This document shows, in pieces, positions 1 through 7,833 of a stretch of DNA of 15,873 nt. The DNA lies in contig CAYVKY010000042.1 of assembly GCA_964452115.1 (NCBI GenBank), forward strand, positions 1 to 15,873, given 5' to 3'. The stretch comes from CAYVKY01 sp964452115 (GTDB lineage Bacteria > Bacteroidota > Ignavibacteria > Tepidaquicellales > Tepidaquicellaceae). Both the position numbers and the translations under genes were made by a program. Below the pieces are notes generated by a model. That model ran no database searches and was not told where the DNA came from. It saw only the letters and a program-made list of their open reading frames with translations. Each line of letters begins with the position of its first letter. Within the stretch, counting starts at the first letter, position 1.

Positions 1-223
1 AATCTTGAGGGACAGAGAAAAAAAATATTCAAACAAAAATTTAATTATCCCGTTGGGTTATAATGTTAATATACATTTGCTTGCAGCAAACAATTCACAA
101 CTACGATATGAAGAAAAAATTACAACTGATTTGCACTTTATTCCGGACAGATATGCAATGGCATACGTGCCGCTTTTCATTTTACACTTTACATTTTACA
201 TTTTACATTTTACATTGAAGGAA
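1..223. other. AT-rich intergenic end of window
   Basis: No convincing gene lies in these bases. An open frame runs through on the plus strand, but it uses a TTG start, reads through a simple heptamer repeat and continues antisense into the membrane-protein gene, so I do not accept it. The only recognisable structure is the heptamer array at 179-216. A promoter or the end of another gene may lie outside the window. Confidence 0.5.
179..216. repeat. heptamer array (ATTTTAC)n, about 5.4 copies
   Basis: The plus strand reads ATTTTAC, ACTTTAC, then three ATTTTAC units and a partial ATT. Four of the five full units are identical and one differs by one base. The array ends 7 bases before the stop codon of the minus-strand membrane-protein gene, so it would form the start of that mRNA's 3' untranslated region, reading (GTAAAAT)n in the transcript sense. 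A longer array of the same heptamer lies in the same position behind another gene at 11779-11837. Confidence 0.85.
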
Positions 224-874
224 TCACTCTCCCGCAATCAGCATAAATGCTGCAAGTGCAATGAGTATTATCCCGTTAATCAATCTTTCGTTGTGCTCGA
301 GGAAATGAAGACGCTCGCTGAGCGATTTCATTCCTTTGCGGGCAAGCTGCACAAGCAGTGAAAGCATAACTAATGTGATAAACATATATACTGCCGACAG
401 CGTCAGAATGCCCGTCCAGCCGAACTGTCCCGCCGCAAAAAAGTATGCTTCGATTTCTATGCACGGGGAAAAAAACATCATCGTTGCAATTGCAATCACA
501 ACTGCGGACTTAGAGCGCTTTGATGCCTCTTCAACTTTTTTTGTGTCAAGATGTCCGTGTTCGTGTTCGTGCGACCCCGGATGCCTGAAGTGAATTACAA
601 GAAAAATCAATCCCAGCAAAGCCAGCAGTGCAGGTGCTATAATATGCGATATGGTGTCAACCGCATTGCTGAGCGTGTAGCCGATGAATCCGATTATCAC
701 GCCGATAATTATCGTACTCAGCGTATGCAGAAATCCCGTTATAAGCGTAATCTGAAATGAATCGCGCGAATCCCATTTTTGCTGCATACTCACCGCAGCA
801 AGCGGGAACCAGTGATTCGGTATCAGAGCGTGTGTTAATCCGAGCAATATGCTTCCGAGCAGTATCTGTATCAT
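224..874 (-). CDS. NicO/UreH-like integral membrane protein, putative metal-ion transporter
   Basis: This is a 216-residue polytopic protein with about six hydrophobic segments. Residues 12-22 read GLTHALIPNHW, and residues 47-58 carry a second His-containing helix, GFLHTLSTIIIG. Paired helices of this kind resemble the NicO/RcnA/UreH group of nickel-cobalt transporters. A cytoplasm-sized loop at about residues 95-108 is rich in histidine (HPGSHEHEHGH), which fits metal binding. A later helix carries SPC at 136-138. The start codon overlaps the stop of the upstream M16 gene as ATGA, so the two are translationally coupled and this is the last gene of the operon. Substrate and transport direction cannot be read from the sequence. 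A TauE/SafE-like or other small exporter is possible. Confidence 0.72.
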   Translation of the reverse strand: MIQILLGSILLGLTHALIPNHWFPLAAVSMQQKWDSRDSFQITLITGFLHTLSTIIIGVIIGFIGYTLSNAVDTISHIIAPALLALLGLIFLVIHFRHPGSHEHEHGHLDTKKVEEASKRSKSAVVIAIATMMFFSPCIEIEAYFFAAGQFGWTGILTLSAVYMFITLVMLSLLVQLARKGMKSLSERLHFLEHNERLINGIILIALAAFMLIAGE

Positions 875-2418
875 TTAAATGTGTCTTCGCTTTTTATTAT
901 TTCAACGGATTTAATGTTCATCTTATAAACCGCAACCGAATCATCTTCCGCCAAAACGCTTGCAGGCAGCCCTGCTTTAACAAGATTTGAATATGTCATA
1001 GGTGACGGAAAATTATTCTGCATGCTTTCTGCAAGTGCGTCTGCTTCCGATTCATCTGTAACAATTGCAATATACATATTTTCAGTCTGCCAGTATTTTT
1101 TGATTGCCGCATCTACATCTTTCTTCGTGAGTTTTGCAAGCAGTTTTTCCATTTCATTTATATAATCTTTTCTGCCGTAAAATTTTGAATCCAATGCATA
1201 ACCAATCTGGTCAGACATCCGCTGAGTGTATAGCTTTATGTAACTCATCAGAAAAGTTTTTGTTGCTTCAAAATCTTTTTGCGGAATTCCGTCTTTGACA
1301 AGTTTATCGAGTTCACGAACTGCCATTCTGATTGCAAAATGTGCGTGGCCTACTCTCACGTCCGACAGTTCGGAATACTGAGAGCGAAGCTGCTTTGCAA
1401 TCTGAACAGGTCTTATCCACATTGAAAAATAATTCATCCTGCGCGGTGTGCCTGCGGGCGGAAGCATATATGCGCCGCCGTTGTCGTACCACTCTATATA
1501 AGAGTAGTCGCCGTAATTCATCGAGCGCGTTTCTCTGATTTTGTTGTAAAGCACGCCGTATGATTTTCTGTGCTCGCCGAGATATGAATTGGCAACCATC
1601 AGCGCTGCAAAGTCATCTGATGCCCGCGTTACGTTCATCGGAAATCCCATAAAAATTGCCGAACCGAATGCATCCTTCTTTGAAATTATTTTCACGTTTA
1701 TGCCGGCAGGCTGTAAAGGTTTTCCGAGTTCGGGAATTGAAGGTTTTACATCGGACAATTGCTGCATATCCGAGCGCAGCTTTGCAAGAAAATCTTTTGA
1801 ATAGCTTCCCGCAATTCCGATTGTGAGATTATTTTTTGTATAAAAATTTTTGTAATGATTTCTTACATCATCAAGTGTGATGCTTTTCACGGATTCGCTG
1901 TTGCCTGCAACAATCTGCTGATACTTTGTTCCCGCAAAAAGATAGTACTCAAGAAGTTTTTTGCTGTACTCTTCATCCGAAGATGCGCGCACCGACTGGT
2001 TAACGTAAACCTGCTGGTCGGATTTTACTCTTTCAAAATCTTCTTCGGTGAATGAAGGCGTCAGCATTATGCCGCGCAGAATTTCATAAAATTGATCAAG
2101 AAAATCTTTATGAACCTGAAATGTGAATGTGCTCACTTCCTTGTCAACCTTTACGCCGTAATGAGCAGCCATAGGGAATAAAATATCCTGAATCTGGCTG
2201 TAAGTATATTCTTTCGTACCGCCCGATACCAGCATGCTTGATGTCATAAATGTGAGGCCTTCCTTGCCCTGAGGGTCGCATATCGAACCGTTATTGAATT
2301 CAAGTTTGATTACAACTTTATCGGATTCGGGAATTTTTAATTCTACAACTTCCTGCGCCTTTATATTCATTGATGATAAAAATATAAAAAACGAAAATAT
2401 AATTATTAAATTTTTCAT
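871..2418 (-). CDS. M16 peptidase-family protein lacking the zinc motif (inactive partner subunit)
   Basis: This 515-residue protein has an N-terminal signal peptide (about residues 1-21, ending NIKAQ) and is probably periplasmic. It follows the two-domain M16 fold. The region where an active M16 enzyme has HxxEH reads GLTFMTSSMLVSGGT (residues 54-68), with no His or Glu pair, so zinc cannot bind there. The C-terminal half keeps the segment LYNKIRETRSMNYGDYSY (about 290-307), matching the conserved R/Y region that holds substrate in non-catalytic M16 subunits. It lies 14 bp after the catalytic M16 gene and overlaps the following membrane-protein gene by 4 bases. The likely role is as the partner of the catalytic subunit in a heteromeric periplasmic peptidase. 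Family assignment is confident; the substrate is unknown. Confidence 0.85.
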   Translation of the reverse strand: MKNLIIIFSFFIFLSSMNIKAQEVVELKIPESDKVVIKLEFNNGSICDPQGKEGLTFMTSSMLVSGGTKEYTYSQIQDILFPMAAHYGVKVDKEVSTFTFQVHKDFLDQFYEILRGIMLTPSFTEEDFERVKSDQQVYVNQSVRASSDEEYSKKLLEYYLFAGTKYQQIVAGNSESVKSITLDDVRNHYKNFYTKNNLTIGIAGSYSKDFLAKLRSDMQQLSDVKPSIPELGKPLQPAGINVKIISKKDAFGSAIFMGFPMNVTRASDDFAALMVANSYLGEHRKSYGVLYNKIRETRSMNYGDYSYIEWYDNGGAYMLPPAGTPRRMNYFSMWIRPVQIAKQLRSQYSELSDVRVGHAHFAIRMAVRELDKLVKDGIPQKDFEATKTFLMSYIKLYTQRMSDQIGYALDSKFYGRKDYINEMEKLLAKLTKKDVDAAIKKYWQTENMYIAIVTDESEADALAESMQNNFPSPMTYSNLVKAGLPASVLAEDDSVAVYKMNIKSVEIIKSEDTFK

Positions 2419-2432
2419 AAACTTTTCCTGTG

Positions 2433-3788
2433 TTATTTAATGTTTGAATTTTCTTCTGAAGTAATTGTACCGATAGTCAGTCCTGTGGTTTTAAAAATAT
2501 CCTGTGCGGTTTTCATAATGTCTTCCGGTGTTATCTTGTCAAGCACGCTGTAATAATTGTTTACCGATTCGGGATTTCCCGTTACGTAAATATAAAACGC
2601 AATTGCATTTGCAATCGAATTCGGATTATCAATGGACATTGCGAATGAATATTTTATATTAGATTTTGCGTCGTTCAGGAGTTTATCACTTATCGGATTT
2701 ACTTTCAGGTCTTCCAGCGTTTTCATAATTTCATCTTTAACATACTGCAGGTCTTCCGCTTTCTTGACCGAGGCACTTATTGTAGTGAGGTCCGGGTCAC
2801 GGCTGCCGGCAGGTGAACAGTATATGTATCTTACCTTCTTTTCATCAAGTACAAGTTTCTTGTTAATGTCCGAGCGCTCGGAAAATGCAATGCTTGAAAT
2901 GATTTCAAGTGCCGCCGTGGATATATCTTTATCACTGAAAGCAGGACTTTTAAAATTCAGCGTCAGCACAGGCGGAACGCTTGAATTCTGAATGTGAGCA
3001 TATCTTGTTTCTGTCTGCACAGGTTCAACCGGAATCACAGGTTCATAATCGCCTTCCATCCAGTTGCCGAAATATTTCTGTGACAGCGAGTAAACCTTTT
3101 CGGGCTTCACATCACCGACAACAAGTATCGTGCAATATTCAGGACGGTAAAATCTTTTATAAAAAAGTTTTGAATATTCATACTGGTTCGGCATATCAAC
3201 GATGTCCTTGAAAAAGCCCATCGTTGTGTGCTTGTATGTATGTTTATCAAATGCAGTGTTCTGAATCAGTTCATACAATTGCGAATTCGGATTTGCATAA
3301 TTCTTTGTGTATTCGCCTTTAACAGCGCCCGCTTCGGTTTTGAAATCGTGCTCGGAGTAATTCAGATTTTCGAATCTGTCCGCTTCAATTTCAAACATAA
3401 GTTCGAGTTTATCGGCATTGCCCGTCATATGGTATATGGTTCTGTCAGTTGATGTATTTGCATTAGCAGATGCACCTGTAGATTTCAAAACTTCTTCGTA
3501 TTTATCTTTCGGATATTTATCCGTTCCTCTGAACATCATATGTTCAAAAAAGTGAGCGAATCCCGTCACTCCTTCCTCAACTTCATTTCGCGAGCCGGCC
3601 CGCACAACTACAAAAAATGATGCTATGCCCGGAGAATTGAAGGGTATGGATACAATCTTAAGTCCGTTCGGCAATTCATATTGATTAATCGGATAAGGAA
3701 AAATTTTATTTTCCTGACATTTCCCGCTGCTTAGCGGAATTAATATCGAAAGTGCGCACACAACTATAATGAATTTAAATATTTTCAT
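2433..3788 (-). CDS. M16 family zinc metallopeptidase, catalytic subunit, secreted
   Basis: This is a 451-residue insulinase/mitochondrial-processing-peptidase-like protein. Residues 1-25 form a signal peptide, so it acts in the periplasm or is surface-facing. The inverted zinc motif HFFEH is at residues 79-83. The third metal ligand is probably Glu159 in EAGAVKGEY, the usual distance downstream, with Glu152 also conserved. PNGLKIV (40-46) is the typical first strand and HMMFRGT follows the motif. The middle and C-terminal part form the second, non-catalytic M16 domain, without an obvious R/Y pair, which fits pairing with the inactive homologue encoded 14 bp downstream. It is the first gene of a three-gene minus-strand operon, divergent from a TonB-dependent receptor gene. 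It could clear peptides or process an imported protein; the substrate is unknown. Confidence 0.9.
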   Translation of the reverse strand: MKIFKFIIVVCALSILIPLSSGKCQENKIFPYPINQYELPNGLKIVSIPFNSPGIASFFVVVRAGSRNEVEEGVTGFAHFFEHMMFRGTDKYPKDKYEEVLKSTGASANANTSTDRTIYHMTGNADKLELMFEIEADRFENLNYSEHDFKTEAGAVKGEYTKNYANPNSQLYELIQNTAFDKHTYKHTTMGFFKDIVDMPNQYEYSKLFYKRFYRPEYCTILVVGDVKPEKVYSLSQKYFGNWMEGDYEPVIPVEPVQTETRYAHIQNSSVPPVLTLNFKSPAFSDKDISTAALEIISSIAFSERSDINKKLVLDEKKVRYIYCSPAGSRDPDLTTISASVKKAEDLQYVKDEIMKTLEDLKVNPISDKLLNDAKSNIKYSFAMSIDNPNSIANAIAFYIYVTGNPESVNNYYSVLDKITPEDIMKTAQDIFKTTGLTIGTITSEENSNIK

Positions 3789-3936
3789 ACACTGATTTTT
3801 TAATTCGTTGTAAGAATTAATTTAATCATTTTTTCCAATGTCTGAAATGCAATTTCTGTTCAATCAAAAATTAAGAATTAAAAATACAGGAACTCACCGA
3901 GCGGTATATCAAAGGGAAGAATAACCTGCCGGCATC

Positions 3937-3966
3937 AACTTAAGCCCACGGTTTCAACCATGGGTA
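3937..3966 (+). repeat. 30-bp palindrome-bearing dispersed repeat, copy 1
   Basis: The core CCCACGGTTTCAACCATGGG (3945-3964) folds as a 9-bp stem with one mismatch around a 2-base centre. Including the flanking AACTTAAG side, 30 bp match the reverse complement of 11637-11666 with a single difference. The compact palindrome with a fixed asymmetric flank resembles REP-type elements, mobilised in other bacteria by IS200/IS605-related Y1 transposases. No such transposase is in the window. It lies between divergent genes and has no T-tract, so it is not a terminator. Confidence 0.75.
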
Positions 3967-4048
3967 CGATTCGGGAGAACGAGGGGAAAAAATTAACTCT
4001 ATTTAAGTTGAATAATTCAGTAACGATATAATAGGAAAGCGTATTAGG

Positions 4049-4080
4049 ATTGAATTAAACATACATTAAAGGTAAATTTT
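4049..4080 (+). promoter_or_regulatory. candidate Bacteroidota-type promoter for TonB receptor operon
   Basis: ATTG (4049-4052) and TAAATTTT (4073-4080) are separated by exactly 20 bases. They match the Bacteroidota TTTG / TAnnTTTG pattern except for one base in each element. The start codon follows 16 bases later, allowing a short leader. The same ATTG-20-TAnnTTTG spacing occurs before the gene ending at 10907. An alternative TATAAT box at 4027-4032 lacks a good -35 partner. Confidence 0.4.
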
Positions 4081-4096
4081 AGAAACAAATTAAACC

Positions 4097-6220
4097 ATGA
4101 TGAAGAAGATTACCTTATATATACTATTCTCATTTATATTGATAATGCCGACGGCATTATTCTCGCAGGAAGAGGAAGAAGAATATGAAGGAAGCGATAC
4201 TACAAAATTTGTAACCGAGGAAATGGTTATCACCGGGTCACGATATCTGAAAAAAATTATTGACGTGCCATATTCGATTTACCGTGTCGATAGGAAAGAG
4301 CTTGATTATGGACGTAAAATATCCGCAAGAGACGTGCTGGCGGACGTTCCCGGACTTTTTCTGCAGTCAAGATTCGGGAATAATGACATCAGAATTTCCA
4401 TCCGCGGATTTGGTACGCGCTCAAATTCAGGTATCAGAGGCGTGCGCATACTTCAGGACGGAATTCCCGAAACTGAAACCGACGGTGAATCAGTGATTGA
4501 TGCCGTTGATTTTTCGTCTCTCGGCGGGGTGGAAGTGGTTAAGGGTAATCAGTCCGTGCTTTACTCAAATGCAACGGGCGGCGTGATAAATTTTCTTTCG
4601 GACTTTAGTTTTCAGAAAACATATTTCGCGAGTTACAATCAGTTCGGCAGATTCGGCAACCGGCAAAACGGACTTAAAGTCGGTGTGAAGGAAGACAACT
4701 ACAGATTTTTTATGTCGTACAATTATACCAATATTGACGGCTTTCGCGACCACTCCTCTCAGTATACAAATCTCGTGAACGGAATTTTTTCCGGTCTGCT
4801 CGGAGCAAAAAGCACAATTGATGTACTGTTCAATTACGTGAATGGAGTAAACCGTCTGCCCGGCTCACTTACCGAAGCACAGTATAATGAAAACGGAAAT
4901 CAAGCGCGCGATATTGCTATTTCACAGGACTTCAGGCGCGATACAAAGAAAGGAAGGTTAGGACTGCGCTACAGAACGTATTTCGGAAAAGGTGATAATA
5001 ATGAACTCGAAATTACCGGATTCAGCGGACTGAAAGACCTTATCAAAACCGATGACATCACATACCAGATGTCAACGCGCTATACTGTGGGCTCGTACGC
5101 ACGCTGGACAAATAAATCGCAGTATAAAAATCACAACAACGATTTTACATTAGGCGTTGACTATCAGCATCAGTCCGGACCCGTTACCGAATTCAACAAC
5201 ATCGGCGGCAACCGGGACCTTACTATATCGGGACAATTTGAGGATATATCCGATAACCTCGGCGCATACTTTCAGGATCAGGTAAATCTTTTACCGGAAA
5301 AAATGGATTTATACTTTGCAGGCAGGTATGACAGGATTGAATACAGCAAAAGCAATCTGCAGTTCAGCGGAATGAGAGACACAATCAGAGTGTTTGAACA
5401 TTTTACACCGAAGGTTGCGCTGAACTATAAACTGACTCCGACGATTGCACTATACACAACTTACGGACTCGGATTTGACACACCCATTCTCACTGAACTT
5501 GAAAATATCACACACGTAGGTTCATTGCTGAATCCGATTCTTGAACCATCGAAGACTTACAATTTTGAATTCGGAATAAAAGGTAATCTGAGAAATACAA
5601 AAGGCGAGTTTATGAAAAAAATGTATTTCGAAGCAACAGTATTTAACTATGAAATTCACGATGACATTGTGCCTTATACGATTGATAACCTTACGTATTA
5701 CCGCACTGCAACGCACACAAACCGCAAAGGACTCGAACTCGGAATTATGACCGAACCGGTTGACAGAGTGGAACTTTCGGTGAATTATGTTTTCACGCAT
5801 TTCAAATATAAAGATTATAAAACATTAACTAATACTCCCGAAGGCACAACTCTTGTGGACTACACAGACCATTTTGTGCCGTCATATCCGCAGCATATTG
5901 TGAATTTTGTTCTGAATTATGAATGGTACATTTCAAAAAATCTGAACGGGCTTCTGCAGTTCGACTGCGATTACGTTGCCAAGATGTACGTCGATGACGA
6001 TAACATAAAATCCACAGGCGCATATTTTTATTCTAATCCGCTTGTGGGACTCAGTTTCACTTATGAAAATTTGAATATACTCGCGTTTGCCGGCGCATAC
6101 AACATTTTTAATAAGAAATATGTTGGATATGTAAATATCAATGATTACTACGGAAGATATTATAATACCGGAGAGCCGCGCAACATTTACGGCGGAGTGC
6201 ATATAAAATTCAACATCTAA
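4097..6220 (+). CDS. TonB-dependent outer-membrane receptor, FecA-like
   Basis: This is a 707-residue receptor. Residues 1-24 form a signal peptide ending FSQ, followed by an acidic stretch (EEEEEYEG) and a TonB-box-like EEMVITGSR at 41-49. The plug domain spans about 52-170, with RISIRGFG, GIRGVRILQDGIP (112-124) and GVEVVKGNQSVLYSNATGGV. The GIRG-x-R-x-L-x-DGIP segment is typical of FecA-like siderophore/ferric-citrate receptors. The rest is a beta-barrel rich in aromatic, alternating strands, including GLGFDTPILTE, which matches the family's 'GFDTPTLNE' strand. The last strand ends KFNI, without a terminal aromatic. Full length suggests a functional receptor for an iron chelate or similar ligand; the ligand cannot be assigned. 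It is followed after 5 bp by a T9SS cargo gene and is divergent from the M16 operon. Confidence 0.92.
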   Translation: MMKKITLYILFSFILIMPTALFSQEEEEEYEGSDTTKFVTEEMVITGSRYLKKIIDVPYSIYRVDRKELDYGRKISARDVLADVPGLFLQSRFGNNDIRISIRGFGTRSNSGIRGVRILQDGIPETETDGESVIDAVDFSSLGGVEVVKGNQSVLYSNATGGVINFLSDFSFQKTYFASYNQFGRFGNRQNGLKVGVKEDNYRFFMSYNYTNIDGFRDHSSQYTNLVNGIFSGLLGAKSTIDVLFNYVNGVNRLPGSLTEAQYNENGNQARDIAISQDFRRDTKKGRLGLRYRTYFGKGDNNELEITGFSGLKDLIKTDDITYQMSTRYTVGSYARWTNKSQYKNHNNDFTLGVDYQHQSGPVTEFNNIGGNRDLTISGQFEDISDNLGAYFQDQVNLLPEKMDLYFAGRYDRIEYSKSNLQFSGMRDTIRVFEHFTPKVALNYKLTPTIALYTTYGLGFDTPILTELENITHVGSLLNPILEPSKTYNFEFGIKGNLRNTKGEFMKKMYFEATVFNYEIHDDIVPYTIDNLTYYRTATHTNRKGLELGIMTEPVDRVELSVNYVFTHFKYKDYKTLTNTPEGTTLVDYTDHFVPSYPQHIVNFVLNYEWYISKNLNGLLQFDCDYVAKMYVDDDNIKSTGAYFYSNPLVGLSFTYENLNILAFAGAYNIFNKKYVGYVNINDYYGRYYNTGEPRNIYGGVHIKFNI

Positions 6221-6225
6221 TTCAA

Positions 6226-7833
6226 ATGAATAGAAAATTTTTAATACTATTACTCCTTGCTGCATCGGTGAATGCCTTCGGGCAGCTTGCACCGGACTTT
6301 AAAATTTTTCCGAGCACCGTAACTCAGACAGAGCCGGTGGTGTGTTTCAATCCGAATAATCCGCTGATGATGTTTTCAAGCGCAGTAACCGTGAATACTA
6401 CCAACGGTGCAAAAAGCGAAGGAATATATCTTTCAACAAACGGCGGGTATAACTGGACGGGAACCGATGTCTGCAACGGTCAGGCAGCTAATAATCACGG
6501 CGGCGACCCGGGTGTTGCGATTGATAAAAACGGCGTGTTCATACTCACACACATCGGACTGACTTTTATCGGTGTGTACGGACATTACTCTACCGACAAC
6601 GGCTCTAACTGGTCTGTGTCATATCAGATTACAAATCAAACTCCCGAGGACAAAGGCACAACCATTTCCGATAACGACCCGTCAAGTCCTTACTTCGGCA
6701 ATGTTTACACGGCGTGGGTGAAATTTATTTCCCCGTATCCCGTAACATTTTCTTATACAAGCAACAGCGGACTTAACTGGTCATCACCTGCATCTATAAA
6801 TCCGAATCCGCCGAGCAGATGTTCCGGCAGCGAAATAAAAGTCGGCATCGGCGGAAAGCTCCTGTGCGCGTGGTCAACCGTTACAAGCACAACACCGTTT
6901 TATGAAAATAATGCCGGTTTCGGATATTCAACCGACGCCGGTGCGACGTGGAACATCAACCAAAGCATTTTTACAATGAACGGCATCGGCGGCTTGCTTC
7001 CTGAAAAAAGCAATATCAGAGTGAACGGCATACCGCGCATGGCAATTGATTTATCAGGAGGTCCGAGAAACGGATGGATTTATATTGTAACCAATGAAAA
7101 AAATTTATCGCCTGCGGGCAGCGATCCGGATATAGTATTCCACCGCTCGACTGACGGCGGCTTAACGTGGTCTCAGGGAATCCGTGTGAATCAGGATGCC
7201 CTCAACAACGGAAAGATACAGTATTTTCCGGCTATCTGCGTTGATGAACTCGGCGGCATTGATGTACTTTATTACGACGACAGAAACACCACATCGGATT
7301 CCGCGCAGGTGTATCTGTCGCGCTCGAAAGACGGCGGCAATACGTGGCAGGATTTTCAGGTGAGTTCGCATACATTCAAACCGAAACCGATAATCGGATT
7401 TTCATCTCAGTATCAGGGAGACTTCATCAGCATCGCAACCAAAAACGGAAAACTGAATGCATTCTGGATGGATGACTATTCACCAGATTACAACGGCATT
7501 TATCAGATATGGACTTCCGTGATAAATCTCAGCCAGATCGGCATCAGAAAAATTGAAAGTCCTGTGCCTCAGGATTTTTCGCTTGAGCAGAATTATCCCA
7601 ATCCGTTCAACCCCGAAACTCATATTGAATTTCAGGTACCAAAAGCCGGCAATGTGTCAATTAAGATATATGATATAAACGGCAGGGAAGTGGAAAGCGT
7701 GTACAGCGGAAGGGTGGAAGCAGGAAAATATCAGGCCGTGTGGAATGCATCAGGAAAGTCAAGCGGCGTGTATTTTCTGAGAGCCGCATTCGGAAGCAGC
7801 ATCAAAACAATCCGTTTAATTCTTGCGAAGTGA
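6226..7833 (+). CDS. T9SS-exported Asp-box (BNR) beta-propeller protein
   Basis: This is a 535-residue secreted protein with a signal peptide (about 1-19). Six Asp-box motifs of the S/T-x-D/N-x-G-x-x-W type occur at residues 70-77, 122-129, 178-185, 235-242, 308-315 and 367-374, implying a six-bladed sialidase-type propeller. I see no FRIP motif, so catalytic sialidase activity is doubtful and a binding role is at least as likely. Residues about 450-535 form a T9SS C-terminal sorting domain: FSLEQNYPNPFNPETHIEF, IKIYDINGREV, SSGVYFLRA, and a basic end. The protein should cross the outer membrane and be released or anchored to the surface. It starts 5 bp after the TonB receptor, so both are probably one transcript. 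Its last 18 bases overlap the convergent small membrane-protein gene. Confidence 0.85.
   Translation: MNRKFLILLLLAASVNAFGQLAPDFKIFPSTVTQTEPVVCFNPNNPLMMFSSAVTVNTTNGAKSEGIYLSTNGGYNWTGTDVCNGQAANNHGGDPGVAIDKNGVFILTHIGLTFIGVYGHYSTDNGSNWSVSYQITNQTPEDKGTTISDNDPSSPYFGNVYTAWVKFISPYPVTFSYTSNSGLNWSSPASINPNPPSRCSGSEIKVGIGGKLLCAWSTVTSTTPFYENNAGFGYSTDAGATWNINQSIFTMNGIGGLLPEKSNIRVNGIPRMAIDLSGGPRNGWIYIVTNEKNLSPAGSDPDIVFHRSTDGGLTWSQGIRVNQDALNNGKIQYFPAICVDELGGIDVLYYDDRNTTSDSAQVYLSRSKDGGNTWQDFQVSSHTFKPKPIIGFSSQYQGDFISIATKNGKLNAFWMDDYSPDYNGIYQIWTSVINLSQIGIRKIESPVPQDFSLEQNYPNPFNPETHIEFQVPKAGNVSIKIYDINGREVESVYSGRVEAGKYQAVWNASGKSSGVYFLRAAFGSSIKTIRLILAK

Larger units (their letters stand above)
3789..4096. other. 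divergent intergenic region
   Basis: This 308-bp stretch lies between the minus-strand M16 operon and the plus-strand TonB receptor operon, so it must hold promoters for both. It contains a palindromic repeat (3937-3966) and a candidate promoter for the receptor operon (4049-4080). I found no convincing promoter for the M16 operon and no small gene. Confidence 0.6.

Noticed and set aside
5..361. Plus-strand open frame of 118 residues
   Set aside because: It has a TTG start, passes through the heptamer array and overlaps the membrane-protein gene antisense. Its product has no recognisable features.
2632..2991. Plus-strand open frame of 119 residues
   Set aside because: It lies fully within the catalytic M16 gene on the opposite strand and looks like a composition shadow.
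4027..4032. TATAAT -10 box upstream of the first TonB receptor
   Set aside because: There is no good -35 at normal spacing (the nearest TTGAAT leaves only 13 bases), and a better Bacteroidota-type pair lies downstream at 4049-4080.
5933..6292. Minus-strand open frame of 119 residues
   Set aside because: It is antisense across the junction of the TonB receptor and the T9SS propeller gene, both of which are strongly supported.
6226..7833. Active sialidase
   Set aside because: Asp boxes show the propeller fold only. I see no FRIP motif or clear arginine triad, so the enzymatic name is not justified.
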